This document shows, piece after piece, positions 11,040 to 21,973 of a DNA stretch of 64,000 nucleotides. Made by a program: the position numbers and the translations under genes. The notes under the pieces were generated by a model. That model was not told the origin of the DNA, made no database searches, and saw only the letters and a list, made by a program, of their open reading frames with translations. The DNA is from Thereva unica (taxonomy: Eukaryota; Arthropoda; Insecta; Diptera; Therevidae), in NCBI GenBank assembly GCA_949987705.1, contig OX465281.1, forward strand, positions 169,584,516 to 169,648,515, written 5' to 3'. Each line of letters starts with the position of its first letter. Position 1 is the first letter of the stretch.

Positions 11040-11420
11040 TTTAGTTCGCCTGATTTTGTCGTCTATCCTTTCTTGGCTGGCCCGGTGCCATAGGTCTTGA
11101 TTTGTAATTCAAATTAGATTATATCTAAGATCAAATAGATTATAGATCACTACTTCGGCGAGAAACACCTGGATCGCCTCTGTTCTGAAGCTTTTGAAAG
11201 CGGCTTCTATGTCCACGAAGGCTGTTAAGTGGACTTCTTTGTTATGCAAGACTCCACCGTAGAAACCAATACATGCAGTACAGTTACCACCTATTATCCT
11301 TCGAAATATAAAGGATTGGAGAACGACATAGAGACCTCCGTTATGGAGATTCGAGTTTATAGCATTATTAGGGCTGGAAATAGTTAAGGAAGTGCAGCTT
11401 ACAATGAAAATCATCGAAGA
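11040..11420 (-). pseudogene. LINE reverse transcriptase scrap inside the hAT
   Basis: On the minus strand NKEVHLTAFVDIEAAFKSFR (about 11155-11240) matches the first catalytic aspartate block of R1/jockey-type reverse transcriptases (usual form FLDIEGAFDN). Separately, 11042-11070 (CGCCTGATTTTGTCGTCTATCCTTTCTTG, given here by position only beyond this motif) resembles 3463-3492 in the RTE relic. Two different LINE scraps may therefore be joined here. Nothing downstream, such as the YADD block, is present. Confidence 0.6.
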
Positions 11421-13206
11421 GCATTAATCAGCATTAGCGGGAGAGTTTTGAATTTAAAGCGTAAGTAAACTCAGCACAAAAGCCAGATCGCGAAGCAAAT
11501 CCTGATTGGACAAAGTCAGGGGGCGCTTTCATATGTGCAACCGGTGTATTTGCACTGGGCGCAATTGCACAGGGCGCAATTTCAAAAAAAGTGAAAGAAA
11601 AATTCCGTGCCTTCATTTTCAATGAGTGTTTGTGTCTTCTTTCATTTTCCTTTACTGCCACCAAAAAATGAACAAAAATGAAGGGGGCGCAATATGTATA
11701 TGGCATGCTGCACCGGGCGCAAAAAAGCCAAACGCCGGCCCTGTATGAGAGTGACCAATATGGAAGTAAGTGGATGTTACATCTACTTCTGCGGAAGTTA
11801 CGTCTACTTTACTTCTGCGTTACTTTTCATTTAGGTTTGGCCTTATTTCTGGACTATAAAGTTGATGCATCAATATTATCCAACCAAACTCTCCTATTTG
11901 ACGGGTTATCAATAAAGCGTACGCCTGTGATGGAAGACAAGAATAACTCATGCATGGACCTTCTTTTTGTATCCATGTTTGTGTAAATGGTTCAAGACAC
12001 TTGTGTGGATAATACCTAGCAAACATATATTCCTTATGATTGGAGTCCGTGCCATAAAAGAAGGGAAATGAGCGCTCATATGAAACACGATAGGTGTCCA
12101 TTGGCAGCTGATAGCGGATTGCCAAATTGTGAATAAATCGGTCGGTTAGATTGTGGTGAAAAATTTATTCAGTTGTTTATTTTCAGTTGAATTGTAGTTT
12201 TTTTGTAAGTTCGTTCGTTCGTTTTTATACAAACAGAGTGACATTGCTCTCTTGTATGAGACTCTCAATGCGCATGGAAACAGCGATTTTAAGATTCCCT
12301 TCTTTTATGACGCGAGCTGTAAATGCTGAAGTTTGAGAAGCGCTTCAACAGCTGCCGCATTTGTCGTTAAAATACCCTGTAATAGTATTGGGCTACGATG
12401 ATGGGAAATGAAACCTCCAGATATTGGGACAGAGACGAGTTTAAGCTTAAGCTCGTGCGTCTACGAGGCTTTCTATCTAAAGACAGACTGAAATAAATTA
12501 CAGAGAGAAATTACTGATTTCAGCTCTCTAGATTTGTTAAAGTTTATAATTTAGGCCAACCTTGAAGCATGGATATAGCCTGCGCCAAAACAATTGGAAC
12601 TCTCAAAATCGATTTTTTGATGCGCAGTGAAAGTCTCAAATCCTCACCACGAAAGTAGATTCGAATAGAAAAGTGTATCTCGTCATTCTGTTCGTTTAAA
12701 GCCCAAAATCACCCGCTCATTTATATTTTCAATCACAATTCAATCCGTCTCACTACAACTCTTGTCCTGGTCAGATGCTGTGGTGGAGTGTTGTTCCCGG
12801 TAAACAAGTTTCAAAAGGGAAATTAAAATGCATGTGCACTTGAATTTTATCCATACACGGAATGTTAATGTATGTAGAGTTGTCATTTCCCCGCCTGCGC
12901 GTAAAATTCCCATTTATTTTGGTGCGCACTATACCGAACATTCATTGCGTTTACATGATGCCTTGAATTCTTGGATTGAAAATGATTTGAAATTCAAGTT
13001 GGGTTTTCGATTCATTGATTAAAAATTATTGAAAATCTAGAATGTCCACGTTGCTCTACAGATCTAATCTAGCTATCTTACCAATAGAACAAGTGGTATA
13101 AATTAACATTGGCCATTGCCTCAAACAGTTCGCTTTGCAATTCAAAATTAGGGGGCAGCAAATTTATGGTTCGCCCCGGGTGGCAGAAATCCGCGCTACG
13201 CCACTG
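11421..13206. other. Non-coding right half of the 3.7-kb hAT
   Basis: GGCGCTTTCATATGTGCAAC and CACCGGGCGCAA motifs near 11520-11740 echo GGCGCTTTCATAGGTGAAAA and CACCGGGCGAAA near 9700-9745, so the two halves share subterminal sequence. The remainder (11760-13130) shows no recognisable gene. Confidence 0.6.
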
Positions 13207-13214
13207 TTAACCAA

Positions 13215-14770
13215 GCCTAATAGTTTTTGCAACTCTTTCTTTGTTTTAGGTTGTTCTAATTCCTTGATCGCCTTTACGCGATCTGGATCACATTCTATGC
13301 CTTCTTTAGATATTATATGTCCTAAATATTTAACAGTAGGTACTTTGAATTGTAACTTATCTTTGTTAAACTTTATGTTTAAACTTTTAGCCCGTTCGAT
13401 AACCTTCTCTAATATCTCATCATGTTCAGACTCGGACGAGGCTGCTATTAGTACATCATCCAGGTATATTATTACCCCATTAATATTTTTAAAGTTTTCT
13501 TCGTTGCATTTCTGAAAAATTTCTGGCGCTGACTTTATGCCAAAAGGCAAGCGTTTGAACCTGTATAATCCTAAAGGAGTGCTAAAGGAGCAAATTTTGC
13601 TTGAGTCATCATCTAGCCCTACCTGCCAGTACCCATCTTTAAGGTCTAGGACTGTAAATATTGATTTTCCTGAAAATTTTGTCGACAACTCATCGAATGA
13701 TGGTATTAGATGATTTAAGGGTTTTATTGCTTGATTTAATTCTCTCGGGTCTAAGCAAAGACGAATTTTCTTATTGGGCTTTTCAACTATTATAATGTTA
13801 GAGATCCACTCTGACCCAACGTTTGATTTGGTAATAATTCCTAGGCCTTGTAATCTATCTAATTCCTGCACAACAGATTTTCTAATTGTAAGCGGTATTC
13901 TGCGTGCTGGTTTAGCTACCGGCATGACATGTGCTACATCATATGGCAAAACATCAACATCAGACCCAGAATCCAACTTAAATTTTATAATTTTGTTACC
14001 AATTTTAACATTTCCAAACCATGATTCACTTTTTTGTATGTTAGTAGTAATTAATGAATTTACATAAAAATCTGCGTTAGTATCGAAATTCATACTTTGT
14101 AGCTCACGTACCTGTCCTACTTTTGCTTGGCGGCAAGCAATAGCATAGTGATTTTTCCTACCACAATTTCTACATATTACCCCATATGCTGGGCAAGCCT
14201 TATTTTCATGCTGTTGCGTACAATATTTGCATAATTTTGAATTTCCTCCTCTGTATCTCTGGGATGTTGCTGCATGGGCTAGCTTTTGGCTTGATTTTCT
14301 ATAGCTATAACTACTCCCTGCCTGACCTTGTTTTTTCTTATTATTCCTAAAATTATAATTACTTTTATTAGGATATTTCTGTGGCGTTTTATTTGGAACG
14401 TTAGATACCATATTAAGTGATGTAAATCCTTTTTGCATTTGATCCAACTGTGATCTATTTGCTTCCGCTGCTCGTGCCATCTCGATGGTGGTGCTGAGTG
14501 TAAGGTTATCCGTCTCTAAGAGTCTTCGTTGAAGAGTTTTGTCTGCTGTTCCGTGAACTATCCTGTCTCGTAACATCCTGTCTTCCTGAGCTTCATATCC
14601 ACAGTTGAGTATTATTTTCTTTAAATCCATGAGGAAGTTATCAAATGGTTCCTCTGCTTGTTGGTTACGACTATGAAAGATAAAACTTTCATATGCATTG
14701 TTTTTCTTAGGCTTACAAAAATTTTCAAAAGCCTCGACTACTTTTTCGTAAGCTTTTTTGTCTGCTTCAC
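13215..14770 (-). pseudogene. Gypsy-1 gag C-terminus, zinc knuckles, protease and reverse transcriptase
   Basis: A single minus-strand frame covers, in order: gag capsid part (SEADKKAYEKVVEAFENFC ... FDNFLMDLKKI); two zinc knuckles (CKYCTQQHENKAC and CRNCGRKNHYAIAC); protease FKLDSGSDVDVLPYD with its DSG; and reverse transcriptase (RLCLDPRELN, FTVLDLKDGYWQV, LPFGIKSAPEIFQK, VIIYLDDVLIA, YLGHIISKEGIECD). YLDD is the polymerase motif. The protease runs straight into RT residues (VAKPARRIPL) with no linker, so a deletion of roughly a hundred codons seems to have removed the end of the protease. The left end is the hAT insertion site and the right end the TTA-element insertion site; apparent coding beyond these points belongs to the inserts. 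Confidence 0.92.
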
Positions 14771-14773
14771 TTA

Positions 14774-15537
14774 TAGTCCAGGCGCTAGAGCAGTGAAAGC
14801 TATTACTTTTGGTTATGGCGTGATGTAACGGACTTTTTTGGTGGAATCGGTCAGAAATGATATCCTCAACAATATTTAGGGGGTGCGCAAGCATGAAACT
14901 CCCAGGAAAACTTTTGGTAGCCCAAAAACTGAAAAGTTCACTAAAAATTCCCTGTTTTTTGGCCTTTCTTGTTAAATATCTCTTAACGAAGGCTTCTAGG
15001 CGAAAAATTTGTTGAGCATGTTTTGTTCGTTATTGAATTTGCTAAAACTTACCCTAAGGTGGATTTTCGAAATTTGAATTTTTGCATTGCAAAATAGCCG
15101 AAAACCGCGAAAAAAAGTACCTCACTTTAAAGTTAGCACAAGGAAAGGAGAGACCATTATCTTCCAATTTAATTCTGGAATTAGATAGTTAAAGGCATGA
15201 TTAACTTATATCCAAAACCCGATCACGGTCGGTCAAATAGTTTTTGCATAATGAATTTTGCAATTAAGTGAATTTAAAAAGTTAAATTTGTTACTGCGCC
15301 AAAAGAAAAACTCCCATGTTGGTCCTGATTTTTTTACGTATGCTCTAAGACTCTCTTTACAATATCCAATCATTAAAATTCTGGTTTTTAATTTTTTTAT
15401 GGTTTTTAATTTTTTTAAGATTTTTGGCAAAAAACTGCAACTAAGGCGTTTTTTCCACAAAAATTGCTAACTCGGCGACGCCAGGAATTGCTAGGCGCGT
15501 TTCAAATTCGCTCGAAAAAGGACTCAGTTTCTATTGA
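14774..15537 (+). repeat. Left inverted arm of the TTA element
   Basis: It is the near-perfect inverted copy of 17741-18489. The inner border falls at ACTCAGTTTCTATTG on this side and CAATAGAAACTGAGT on the other. A 70-75-codon open frame appears in both arms, but it is low in complexity and I do not call it a gene. Confidence 0.92.
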
Positions 15538-15869
15538 GCACAACTTTCAATAAAATATTGTTAAACATAATTTCTTAAACAAATTAGAAAAATTACCGAA
15601 TTTTGTTTGAATTTTGTTGTTGTTACTAGCTCGGACGTGGTGCGGCTTGCTGCACGGAACGTTAAAACATTTAAAATTAATCCAAAACTTCAAAATTAAA
15701 ATCTTCATAACTAGTGAACAAGACAAAACTAATATAGTCTTGGCCTTAGTCTTGCGAGCACGGCTAAGCCTTGGTCTTGGTCTTGCGAGCATGGGTAAGT
15801 GGTAGTCTTATTCTTGGTTTTGCTTAATGTACAAGCCGAAGACAAGACTTCGAGACCAATATAGAGGGA
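15538..15869. other. Inner spacer with CTTGG/CTTGCGAGC repeats
   Basis: Around 15712-15850 the sequence TAGTGAACAAGACAAAACTA is followed by repeats of GGTCTTGCGAGCA(C/T)GG and then CAAGACTTCGAG. It resembles a diverged half of the CTTGTT-ended hAT-like element at 9789, but no second terminus is seen. Confidence 0.5.
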
Positions 15870-16280
15870 GGGAACAGCTTTAAATACCTAGAAACAATAG
15901 TGTCGTCAACAAACGAAGAGCTGGAGGAAGTTAAAAGCAGAATACAACAGGGCATTCAAAGTTTTTATTCACTGCGTAAAGTACTTCAATCAAGATTTTT
16001 ATACAGGAAAACTAAATTTGAACTATACAAATCTCTTATAAGGCCTGAAGTCGCAAACTAATTAGGAGCTTTTGAGAAAAAAATCTTAAACGTAAACGGT
16101 ATGTGGAAAATCAGATAAAATGATAATCAGATATAAGGGAATCATAATCGGTGACAGCAGGATTGCCGAGGAAAAGCTGCCGTAGATACAGACGCTGAAC
16201 ACCTGTTGGGCGTACGAAATTGGAGGACTCTAGCCAGTCAGCGAGAAGCTTGGAGAAGAAAACTGAATGACCATTCTTGA
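15870..16280 (+). pseudogene. LINE reverse transcriptase C-terminal scrap
   Basis: The plus strand reads FKYLETIVSSTNEELEEVKS, then QGIQSFYSLRKVLQSR and KFELYKSLIRPEV, the thumb region that follows the YADD block in many LINE reverse transcriptases. After stops and shifts, a weak LGVRNWRTLASQREAWRRKL-like C-terminus ends near 16270. It is a dead 5'-truncated fragment within the spacer of the TTA element. Confidence 0.72.
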
Positions 16281-17740
16281 ACACCACTATTCTTAACTAT
16301 TAACGAAAAACCAACTATTCCTTAAAAATTTTGGAACATTAGATTAAAAATGCATTTATTTGAAGTGTGACCAAAACTATCTGCGTATTCTGTTAAAGCC
16401 ATGAACGTTAAAACATTTACAATTATTGCAAATAGCAGGACAGCACACGAAATTCGGGGGCAATTTTCTATACAATTTATGAATTTAAATCTAGAAGTCT
16501 TCAATAACCAAATTTTTCGAGAAAAATAAAACTAAATTGAAAAATAAAACAAATTTTTTATAGTTGGAAAAAGCAATGCCAAAAAACCAACTTTTATTAC
16601 CTTTTAATGTCGCATATTGCAAAATTGTGCTCATATATGGGAATTAAATATAACAGAGGCCATACGTAAAATTAATTAATTTTGAGCGTTGTATTGTGCC
16701 GTGTATAAATAAAATTGTGATTTTGTACTCAGAACTCAGAACCCAGGCCTGCACGGTGAAAAAGTTTTCAATACATTTGGAGAGTATAAACTCTGTATCA
16801 CAAAACAAGTGCTTGCCATGTAATATACAATCTTCAAAATTACACTCTTCTTAGCCATTAGCGAAAAACCAACTATTCCTATAAAAGTTGGAGACATTAG
16901 GGTCAAAATGCATATATTTGAAGTATTACCAAATTACCTATGTGTTATATTAAAACCTCGAACGTTAATCTATTTAAAATAAATGTAATGACTAGGTTTG
17001 CGAGGTGGTAATGAGCTGGTTACTTTTACATAGGGAGTCCTAGAGTGGTAAGTACATACCGTAGGCATTATAGACGAAGACTTATTTCAGAGGTGAAATG
17101 TATTAATTGAATACATATATTACCATGTAAGGTATGCAGGATAAATTACTGCTACTCTTTTCAGCATTGCTTTCCGAAATTACCATTCCATTTCTGCTAC
17201 ATTTGGTGAGGATTTTACCAGCAAGAAATCTTTTTGACTGCACTTTGTCGGAATAAACTCAAGAAAAGAGGCTTCGACAAAACAAAGACAAAGAATAATA
17301 AAAGCACATCATATCTCCAACTAATATATTCCACAAGCCATTAGCTAGTTGCTTACCTAGCCATTGCAATGTAAAGACTTCCAATTTCCTAAATTTCCAG
17401 TAGAATTTTTCGATTAGCATGCACGCCGTTACACAAATCATTAAAGAATTCTTGGGTTACAAGAGTATCCCCTCGCTAGTTTTCCCGCTGAAGTTACTCG
17501 CGATGAAAGAATACCAGTGTAGATTAACTTGAAGAACCGGCTCTGCTGCTGCTGAATGAATATTAGTCTAGAAACTCACAATGACATCCTTTGTATTGTA
17601 CAATTGTACTAACACCACGCTCTAAGCAACTACTCGGCCTCTACTAGTCTGAAAAAAATTTGTCCATATCGATTCATCCAGTAAAATTAAACCTTTTTGA
17701 TTCCTTTTTTAAATATAAAAAAAAAGCAGTTAAATTGGTG
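16281..17740. other. Spacer of the TTA element with a diverged direct repeat
   Basis: About 140 bp at 16290-16430 recurs in diverged form at 16850-16990 (shared GCGAAAAACCAACTATTCCT-type core and AAAATGCAT.TATTTGAAGT). The remaining sequence has no recognisable gene. Confidence 0.65.
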
Positions 17741-18489
17741 CAATAGAAACTGAGTCCTTATTCGAACGAATTTGAAACGCGCCTAGCATTCCTGGCGTCG
17801 CCGAGTTAGCAATTTTTGTGGAAAAAACGCCTTAGTTGCAGTTTTTTGCCAAAAATCTTAAAAAAATTAAAAACCATTAAAAAAAAAACCAGAATTTTAA
17901 TGATTGGATATTGTAAAGAGATTCTTAGAGCATACGTAAAAAAATCAGGACCAACATGGGAGTTTTTCTTTTGGCGCAGTAACAAATTTAACTTTTTAAA
18001 TTCACTTAATTGCAAAATTCATTATGCAAAAACTATTTGACCGACCGTGATCGGGTTTTGGATATAAGTTAATCATGCCTTTAACTATCTAATTCCAGAA
18101 TTAAATTGGAAGATAATGGTCTCTCCTTTCCTTGTGCTAACTTTAAAGTGAGGTACTTTTTTTCGCGGTTTTCGGCTATTTTGCAATGCAAAAATTCAAA
18201 TTTCGAAAATCCACCTTAGGGTAAGTTTTAGCAAATTCAATAACGAACAAAACATGCTGAACAAATTTTTCGCCTAGAAGCCTTCGTTAAGAGATATTTA
18301 ACAAGAAAGGCCAAAAAACAGGGAATTTTTAGTGAACTTTTCAGTTTTTGGGCTACCAAAAGTTTTCCTGGGAGTTTCATGCTTGCGCACCCCCTAAATA
18401 TTGTTGAGGATATCATTTCTAACCGATTCCACCAAAAAAGTCCGTTACATCACGCCAAAACCACTGGAAATGCTCCAGCGCCCGGACTA
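17741..18489 (-). repeat. Right inverted arm of the TTA element
   Basis: It is the inverted counterpart of 14774-15537. It contains the shared AGTTTCATGCTTGCGCACCC and CGGACTTTTTTGGTGGAATC tracts, seen inverted in the left arm. Confidence 0.92.
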
Positions 18490-18492
18490 TTA

Positions 18493-18784
18493 GGTTAAAC
18501 GAATTGAATACTTCTACTCCATCTGGGCCGATTGCGTTAAGGAATACCGCTATTTTTACGGTTTCTTCCTTTTTGTCGATTTCTGCTGCCGTAATGAAGA
18601 TGTCGAAATTTTGCTTAAATTTTCTCCAATTTTCTGATATGTTTGAGCCTTCTAAATCCAGTGGTTCAATTTTGCGTACGTAATCCATCGCTATTGTCTT
18701 GGTGATATATTTAATGTTCTTAGGTGGCCTACCTCTTGGTTTTTTTCTAACTTCCAGTTTTTTTGGCGGGAGCACTCTTCCCAT
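18493..18784 (-). pseudogene. Gypsy-1 gag N-terminal part
   Basis: From the ATG at 18784 the minus strand encodes a basic start (PPKKLEVRKKPRGRPPKNIK), then SNISENWRKFKQNFDIFITA and KIAVFLNAIGPDGVEVFNSF, typical of the capsid region of insect Gypsy gag proteins that package the element RNA. The frame stops where the TTA element was inserted and resumes at 14770. The start is chosen as the first ATG after an upstream in-frame stop; the 5' LTR lies about 290 bp further upstream. Confidence 0.85.
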
Positions 18785-19057
18785 TACCCGTGCACGCTGT
18801 GTCCTCGTAATATGTTCTTCATTAATTGTTTTTAATTCCTTTTATTTGCACTTATTTTTTACTTTTCTTCAATTATTTTACTGTATTTTTGCAGATCTTA
18901 ACACTTTATGCACTTTTGTTAACATTTTCCGTTAATTATTATTTTTTTTTTATGATGCGTCTTCACCGCAAGATTTTTCTTCTTTTTATTTTTTTTTTAG
19001 AATCACTGGCTGCTTTTGTTCTTCTTTTTGACTCACAAAACAAATTTCTTTTATTTT

Positions 19058-19077
19058 GTGAACTACCGACTGCGCCA
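19058..19077 (-). other. Primer-binding site of Gypsy-1
   Basis: Immediately after the 5' LTR on the element strand comes TGGCGCAGTCGGTAGTTCAC, starting with the TGG that pairs with tRNA CCA ends. The start resembles the class of site seen in 17.6/297-type elements. The exact primer tRNA cannot be settled by eye. Confidence 0.7.
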
Positions 19078-19235
19078 TGTAATAATTGAAACCACTTCGA
19101 TTAGTTTAACATTCTATATTTTACTCGTATGTTCAAATGATGAACCGGCAATGGCTCAGTGCCGACTGACTCTCTTAATACAATTCGTGCCGGCCGCTAT
19201 CTCGGTATCTACAACTACTACCACGAAATACTACA
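19078..19235 (-). repeat. 5' LTR of Gypsy-1
   Basis: 158 bp, partner of 7389-7546, followed on the plus map by CAAGG (19236-19240), the copy of the target duplication. Confidence 0.92.
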
Positions 19236-19304
19236 CAAGGTACTGAGTTTTTTATTTTTGAACAAAACCTGAGTTTTAACGGATTTTTGAGAACACTACG
19301 AAAA

Positions 19305-20138
19305 CAAGGTAAAGGGGGGACTGGAATTGAATAGACTGCTCAACTATTATTCTCAAGGTGTTGATATGATCAATACATGAGCGGCCCTTCCTGAATCCGC
19401 CCTGCTACCTCCTAAACGTTCGGTCTACTGCTTCTCTTATCATAGATAGTAATATATGGGACAAAATTTTGCCCACAATAGATAATAAACAGATGCCTCT
19501 CCAGTTGTCGCATCTTGTTAGGTCCACCTTTTTTGGTATTTAGACTATGATAGCTTCCGTCCAATCCTCCGGAAAGGTACAGGTGTTCCATGATATTTCC
19601 AGGATTGGCTGAAGCGCATCTGCTATGAGGCTTGAATCGGCTTTCAACAATTTGCTGGTGCTTTACCATTGGCCATCGCATGAATTGCGGTTACTATTTC
19701 CGTCTGGGATGGGGCCCAAGTGGTGATTCTTATTGGCTGTGTATGTTTGCTGTTTTCCTGAGGTTCCTGTGTAAGTGAACCATTCAGGGCGGCTAAGAAG
19801 TAATCTGCCCATCTTTGGAGTTGCTCCTTGTCGCTGCACAGCAGCCTTCCATCCGCACTCCTAACGGCATGTTTTTTAGTAGAGTGCTTTTCCGAGAGCT
19901 GTTTAGTGATTTGGTAGAGCACCTTACTGTTGCGCCTGAGTGTGCCGCGTTTTCCGTTTTTTTTGCGAGCTCATTTATCTGCTGCCTTTTATCACGCCGG
20001 ACACTTCACTTTGTAATTGGGAGTATTCCCGTTCAAGTTGGTAACGTCTTTCCGGGTCCCTTGTAGAGTTTACGTTATTTTTGATGGCCTTCTGCGTTCT
20101 ATTTTTTGACAGGTTGTGTCCGAGAACCAGTGTTGCTG
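19305..20138 (-). pseudogene. LINE-C (RTE-like): linker and reverse transcriptase part, copy A
   Basis: Minus-strand segments in several frames read RTQKAIKNNVNSTRDPERRY, then KQLSEKHSTKKHAVRSADGR and LQRWADYFLAALNGSLTQEP, TEIVTAIHAMANGKAP, and finally a WTEAIIV..PKKVDLTRCDNWRG-like RT core and a GGFRKGRSCIDHINTLRIIV block. This is the region between endonuclease and polymerase palm of an RTE-type LINE. Stops and frameshifts abound. The element is truncated at about 19305, inside the RT, where Gypsy-1 flank begins. Its upstream half resumes beyond an inserted LINE, at 22414. Confidence 0.82.
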
Positions 20139-20546
20139 GTTTCTTTGGACTCTGCCTAGAAGGAGTAATTCGCAAGGTAAACATTGATGCGAATGCAACA
20201 CTGCCTAATAAATCCAAACAGTTGCCAGGATATGCCGACGATATAAACTGCCCTGCTAGATCACTGTCATACCTTAGAAAATGTTTTACGGAATTAGAAG
20301 AGGGAGTCAAAGATATTGGGCTGCAAATAAATGCAGAAAAAAGTAAAATTCTAATTCAGTCGAGGGTGGAAAGAAGAAGAAGAAACCACAACACCACCTG
20401 GGGGGAACATAGCTTCGAACGGGTAAACGAATTTAATTACCTGGGGTCCTCAGTCAGCGAAGATAACGATGAAACGTTAGACGTACAACGAACAATAAAC
20501 GCCGCAAGCAGAACATACTTCTCACTACTGCATGGATATGAAGCAT

Positions 20547-21973
20547 TGATCTATGAAACTAGATCTAAAGAATACCTTTAAATGGGCCGTTGAAAATGAC
20601 GTCGATCTCAATCCAGCTAAGACCAACTCGATAGTTTTTTATAAAAATCCACTGGATTTGTCCACATTCTGTCTTGACCTATGGATGTGAAATTTTCTGC
20701 TCGCTAGATTGCAATACACAGAGGAAATTAAAAGTAGCTTTTAATTCAGCAATTCGTTACTGCTTCATGCTTAAGCCGTGTTTTTTTAATGAACCATATA
20801 GTTCTTTCATCGAGTTCATTAAAAAAACGACAAGGGAAATTTCATGTAGCTCCTACTTCGATGCTTAAAAATTTCAAAATTAAACGGAAGTTAAGTGTTA
20901 TTTTTTGCACTGTTACACGAAATCCTCGCTAGAAAATAATAAATATGTTTCTAAAAAATCAATTATTTGTTATAAATTTGCTCTCATCACTTTCCTGTTG
21001 TTTTTATTTTTAAATTACGTCTTTTCGACCGACCCGAAACAACATGTCATCTCCCGAAAGTATGCAATATGCAATTTAAGAAATTTCTCAAAACCTCGAT
21101 AGAAACCCCGATAAAACCTGGGTTTTGAGATTTATATGGGAAGAACTACACAGTTCATTAAAAAACACGGCTTTAGACGTTTTGATCACACGTTTACATA
21201 TGTAAATTCCGTCTTGGGTTGTACTCTTCAAAAGTACATTGATTTCCGTACAATTATCTTTTTAAAGAAACTTATTTTGTTCCATAAGCCTGACTACTTA
21301 TTTGCAATATTGAATTTTTCGAATTCTCAAAGGACACTGAACTTGCAAATCCCTAATTTTAACCATAGAATTACTGAAAAGCAATTCTTTATTCGCGCCA
21401 TCAAACTTTGGAACACGTTACCAATTGATATTAAGAGGAACAGCAGCATTCCTAGTTTTCGTAAAAATCTTTTTTTAAAAAACGTTATTATTTATTTTTA
21501 TTAGAATTTAACAATTTTTAAATCCGTCTTGATTATTTCAAGTTGGAATCAGAACTCAGCTTTTATTCTTATACATTAAAAATGAGACTTTAACAATCGA
21601 TTAAAATTGCTTAGAGCAATTTATTTAAAATCGGGCTATGGGACTGCTTATGCGGCATAATGGAAATTTTGAAGTTGGGAAATTAAAGAAAATGATATTT
21701 ATTGGTTTGGTCAGCGTCTGGTTGATTTCCGGCACGTGTTGCATGTAGAACATGTAAGGGCCGAAACACATCCAGGCCTGCTTTGAACACATCATCATAT
21801 GATTATTTGATTTGAGTCCACCTACTTAATTTAGTTTTTTATTTGTAGCTTAGTTTTGAATTTTATTTTATTTTATTACTTCCTTTTTCTTTGTTTTTTT
21901 TTGTCTTTTTCTCCTACACAAATCTATAAGTTTCTGTACTTAATTGGATAATAAATAAATAAATACAATAAAT
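20547..21973 (+). mobile_element. Jockey-like LINE 3' fragment nested in LINE-D (copy A)
   Basis: AAGCAT flanks it at 20541-20546 and 21974-21979, interrupting LINE-D between codons of a GYEAW motif that reads through once the insert is removed. It contains FKWAVENDVDLNPAKTNSIV (RT after the palm), LTYGCEIFCSLDCNTQRKLK, and near its end CTLQKYIDFRTIIFLKKLIL and RAIKLWNTLPIDIKRNSS, the jockey-type C-terminus. A long T-rich 3' untranslated region ends in AATAAATAAATAAATACAAT. Between 20815 and 21155 a 340-bp non-coding stretch separates coding parts. The fragment is 5'-truncated and frameshifted. Confidence 0.85.
21478..21793. repeat. 316-bp direct repeat carrying a Harbinger tip, first instance
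   Basis: It is essentially identical to 23263-23578. It consists of jockey 3'-UTR sequence followed by TAA and the first ~48 bp of the Harbinger left end (GGGCCGAAACACATCCAGGC...). Here the Harbinger tip stops abruptly and unrelated jockey UTR continues (ATCATATGATT). Both are also present in unit B. Confidence 0.9.

Larger units (their letters stand above)
9476..13206. mobile_element. 3.7-kb hAT-type element inserted in Gypsy-1 RT gene
   Basis: The ends are CAGTGGCGTAGCG at left (9476) and its inverted form CGCTACGCCACTG at right (to 13206). A perfect 8-bp duplication, TTAACCAA, flanks it at 9468-9475 and 13207-13214. A CAG-initial inverted repeat with an 8-bp duplication is the hAT signature. 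No transposase motif is seen, so it looks non-autonomous. Inside are a nested hAT-like element (9789-10995), a LINE RT fragment (11040-11420) and repeated GCGC-rich motifs. Taking it out with one copy of TTAACCAA leaves the Gypsy reading frame continuous, which confirms the boundaries. Confidence 0.93.
14774..18489. mobile_element. 3.7-kb DNA element with ~750-bp inverted ends and TTA target duplication, in Gypsy-1 gag
   Basis: The left arm starts TAGTCCAGGCGCTAGAG (14774) and the right arm ends with the inverted CTCCAGCGCCCGGACTA (18489). TTA flanks both sides (14771-14773 and 18490-18492). The arms match from the ends to about 15537 and 17741, that is 764 and 749 bp, with a small indel near the tips and few mismatches further in. 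A 3-bp TTA/TAA duplication suggests the PIF/Harbinger type; a foldback-like element is the alternative. No transposase is recognisable in the 2.2-kb centre, which holds a LINE scrap and short repeats. Removing it with one TTA copy leaves gag in frame, which confirms the boundaries. Confidence 0.9.
7389..19235 (-). mobile_element. Gypsy-1 LTR retrotransposon, interrupted by two DNA transposons
   Basis: A Gypsy-type element reading right to left. Two 158-bp LTRs (5' LTR 19078-19235, 3' LTR 7389-7546) begin TGTAGTAT and end ATTATTACA on the element strand. They differ at about 4 positions, and CAAGG flanks the element at 7384-7388 and 19236-19240. Next to the 5' LTR is a TGG-initial primer-binding site; before the 3' LTR is a purine-rich AAAAATAAGGGAGA. 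The gene order is gag (split), zinc knuckles, protease, reverse transcriptase, RNase H, integrase, with no envelope gene. Subtracting the 3731-bp hAT, the 3716-bp TTA element and their target duplications leaves about 4.4 kb. That is short for the family and fits a visible deletion between protease and reverse transcriptase. Stop codons and a frameshift make it non-autonomous. Confidence 0.93.

Noticed and set aside
15233..15470. 75-codon frame present in both arms of the TTA element (also 17816-18040)
   Set aside because: It is low-complexity, Lys/Phe-rich sequence open on both strands, with no domain. Its duplication is explained by the inverted arms.
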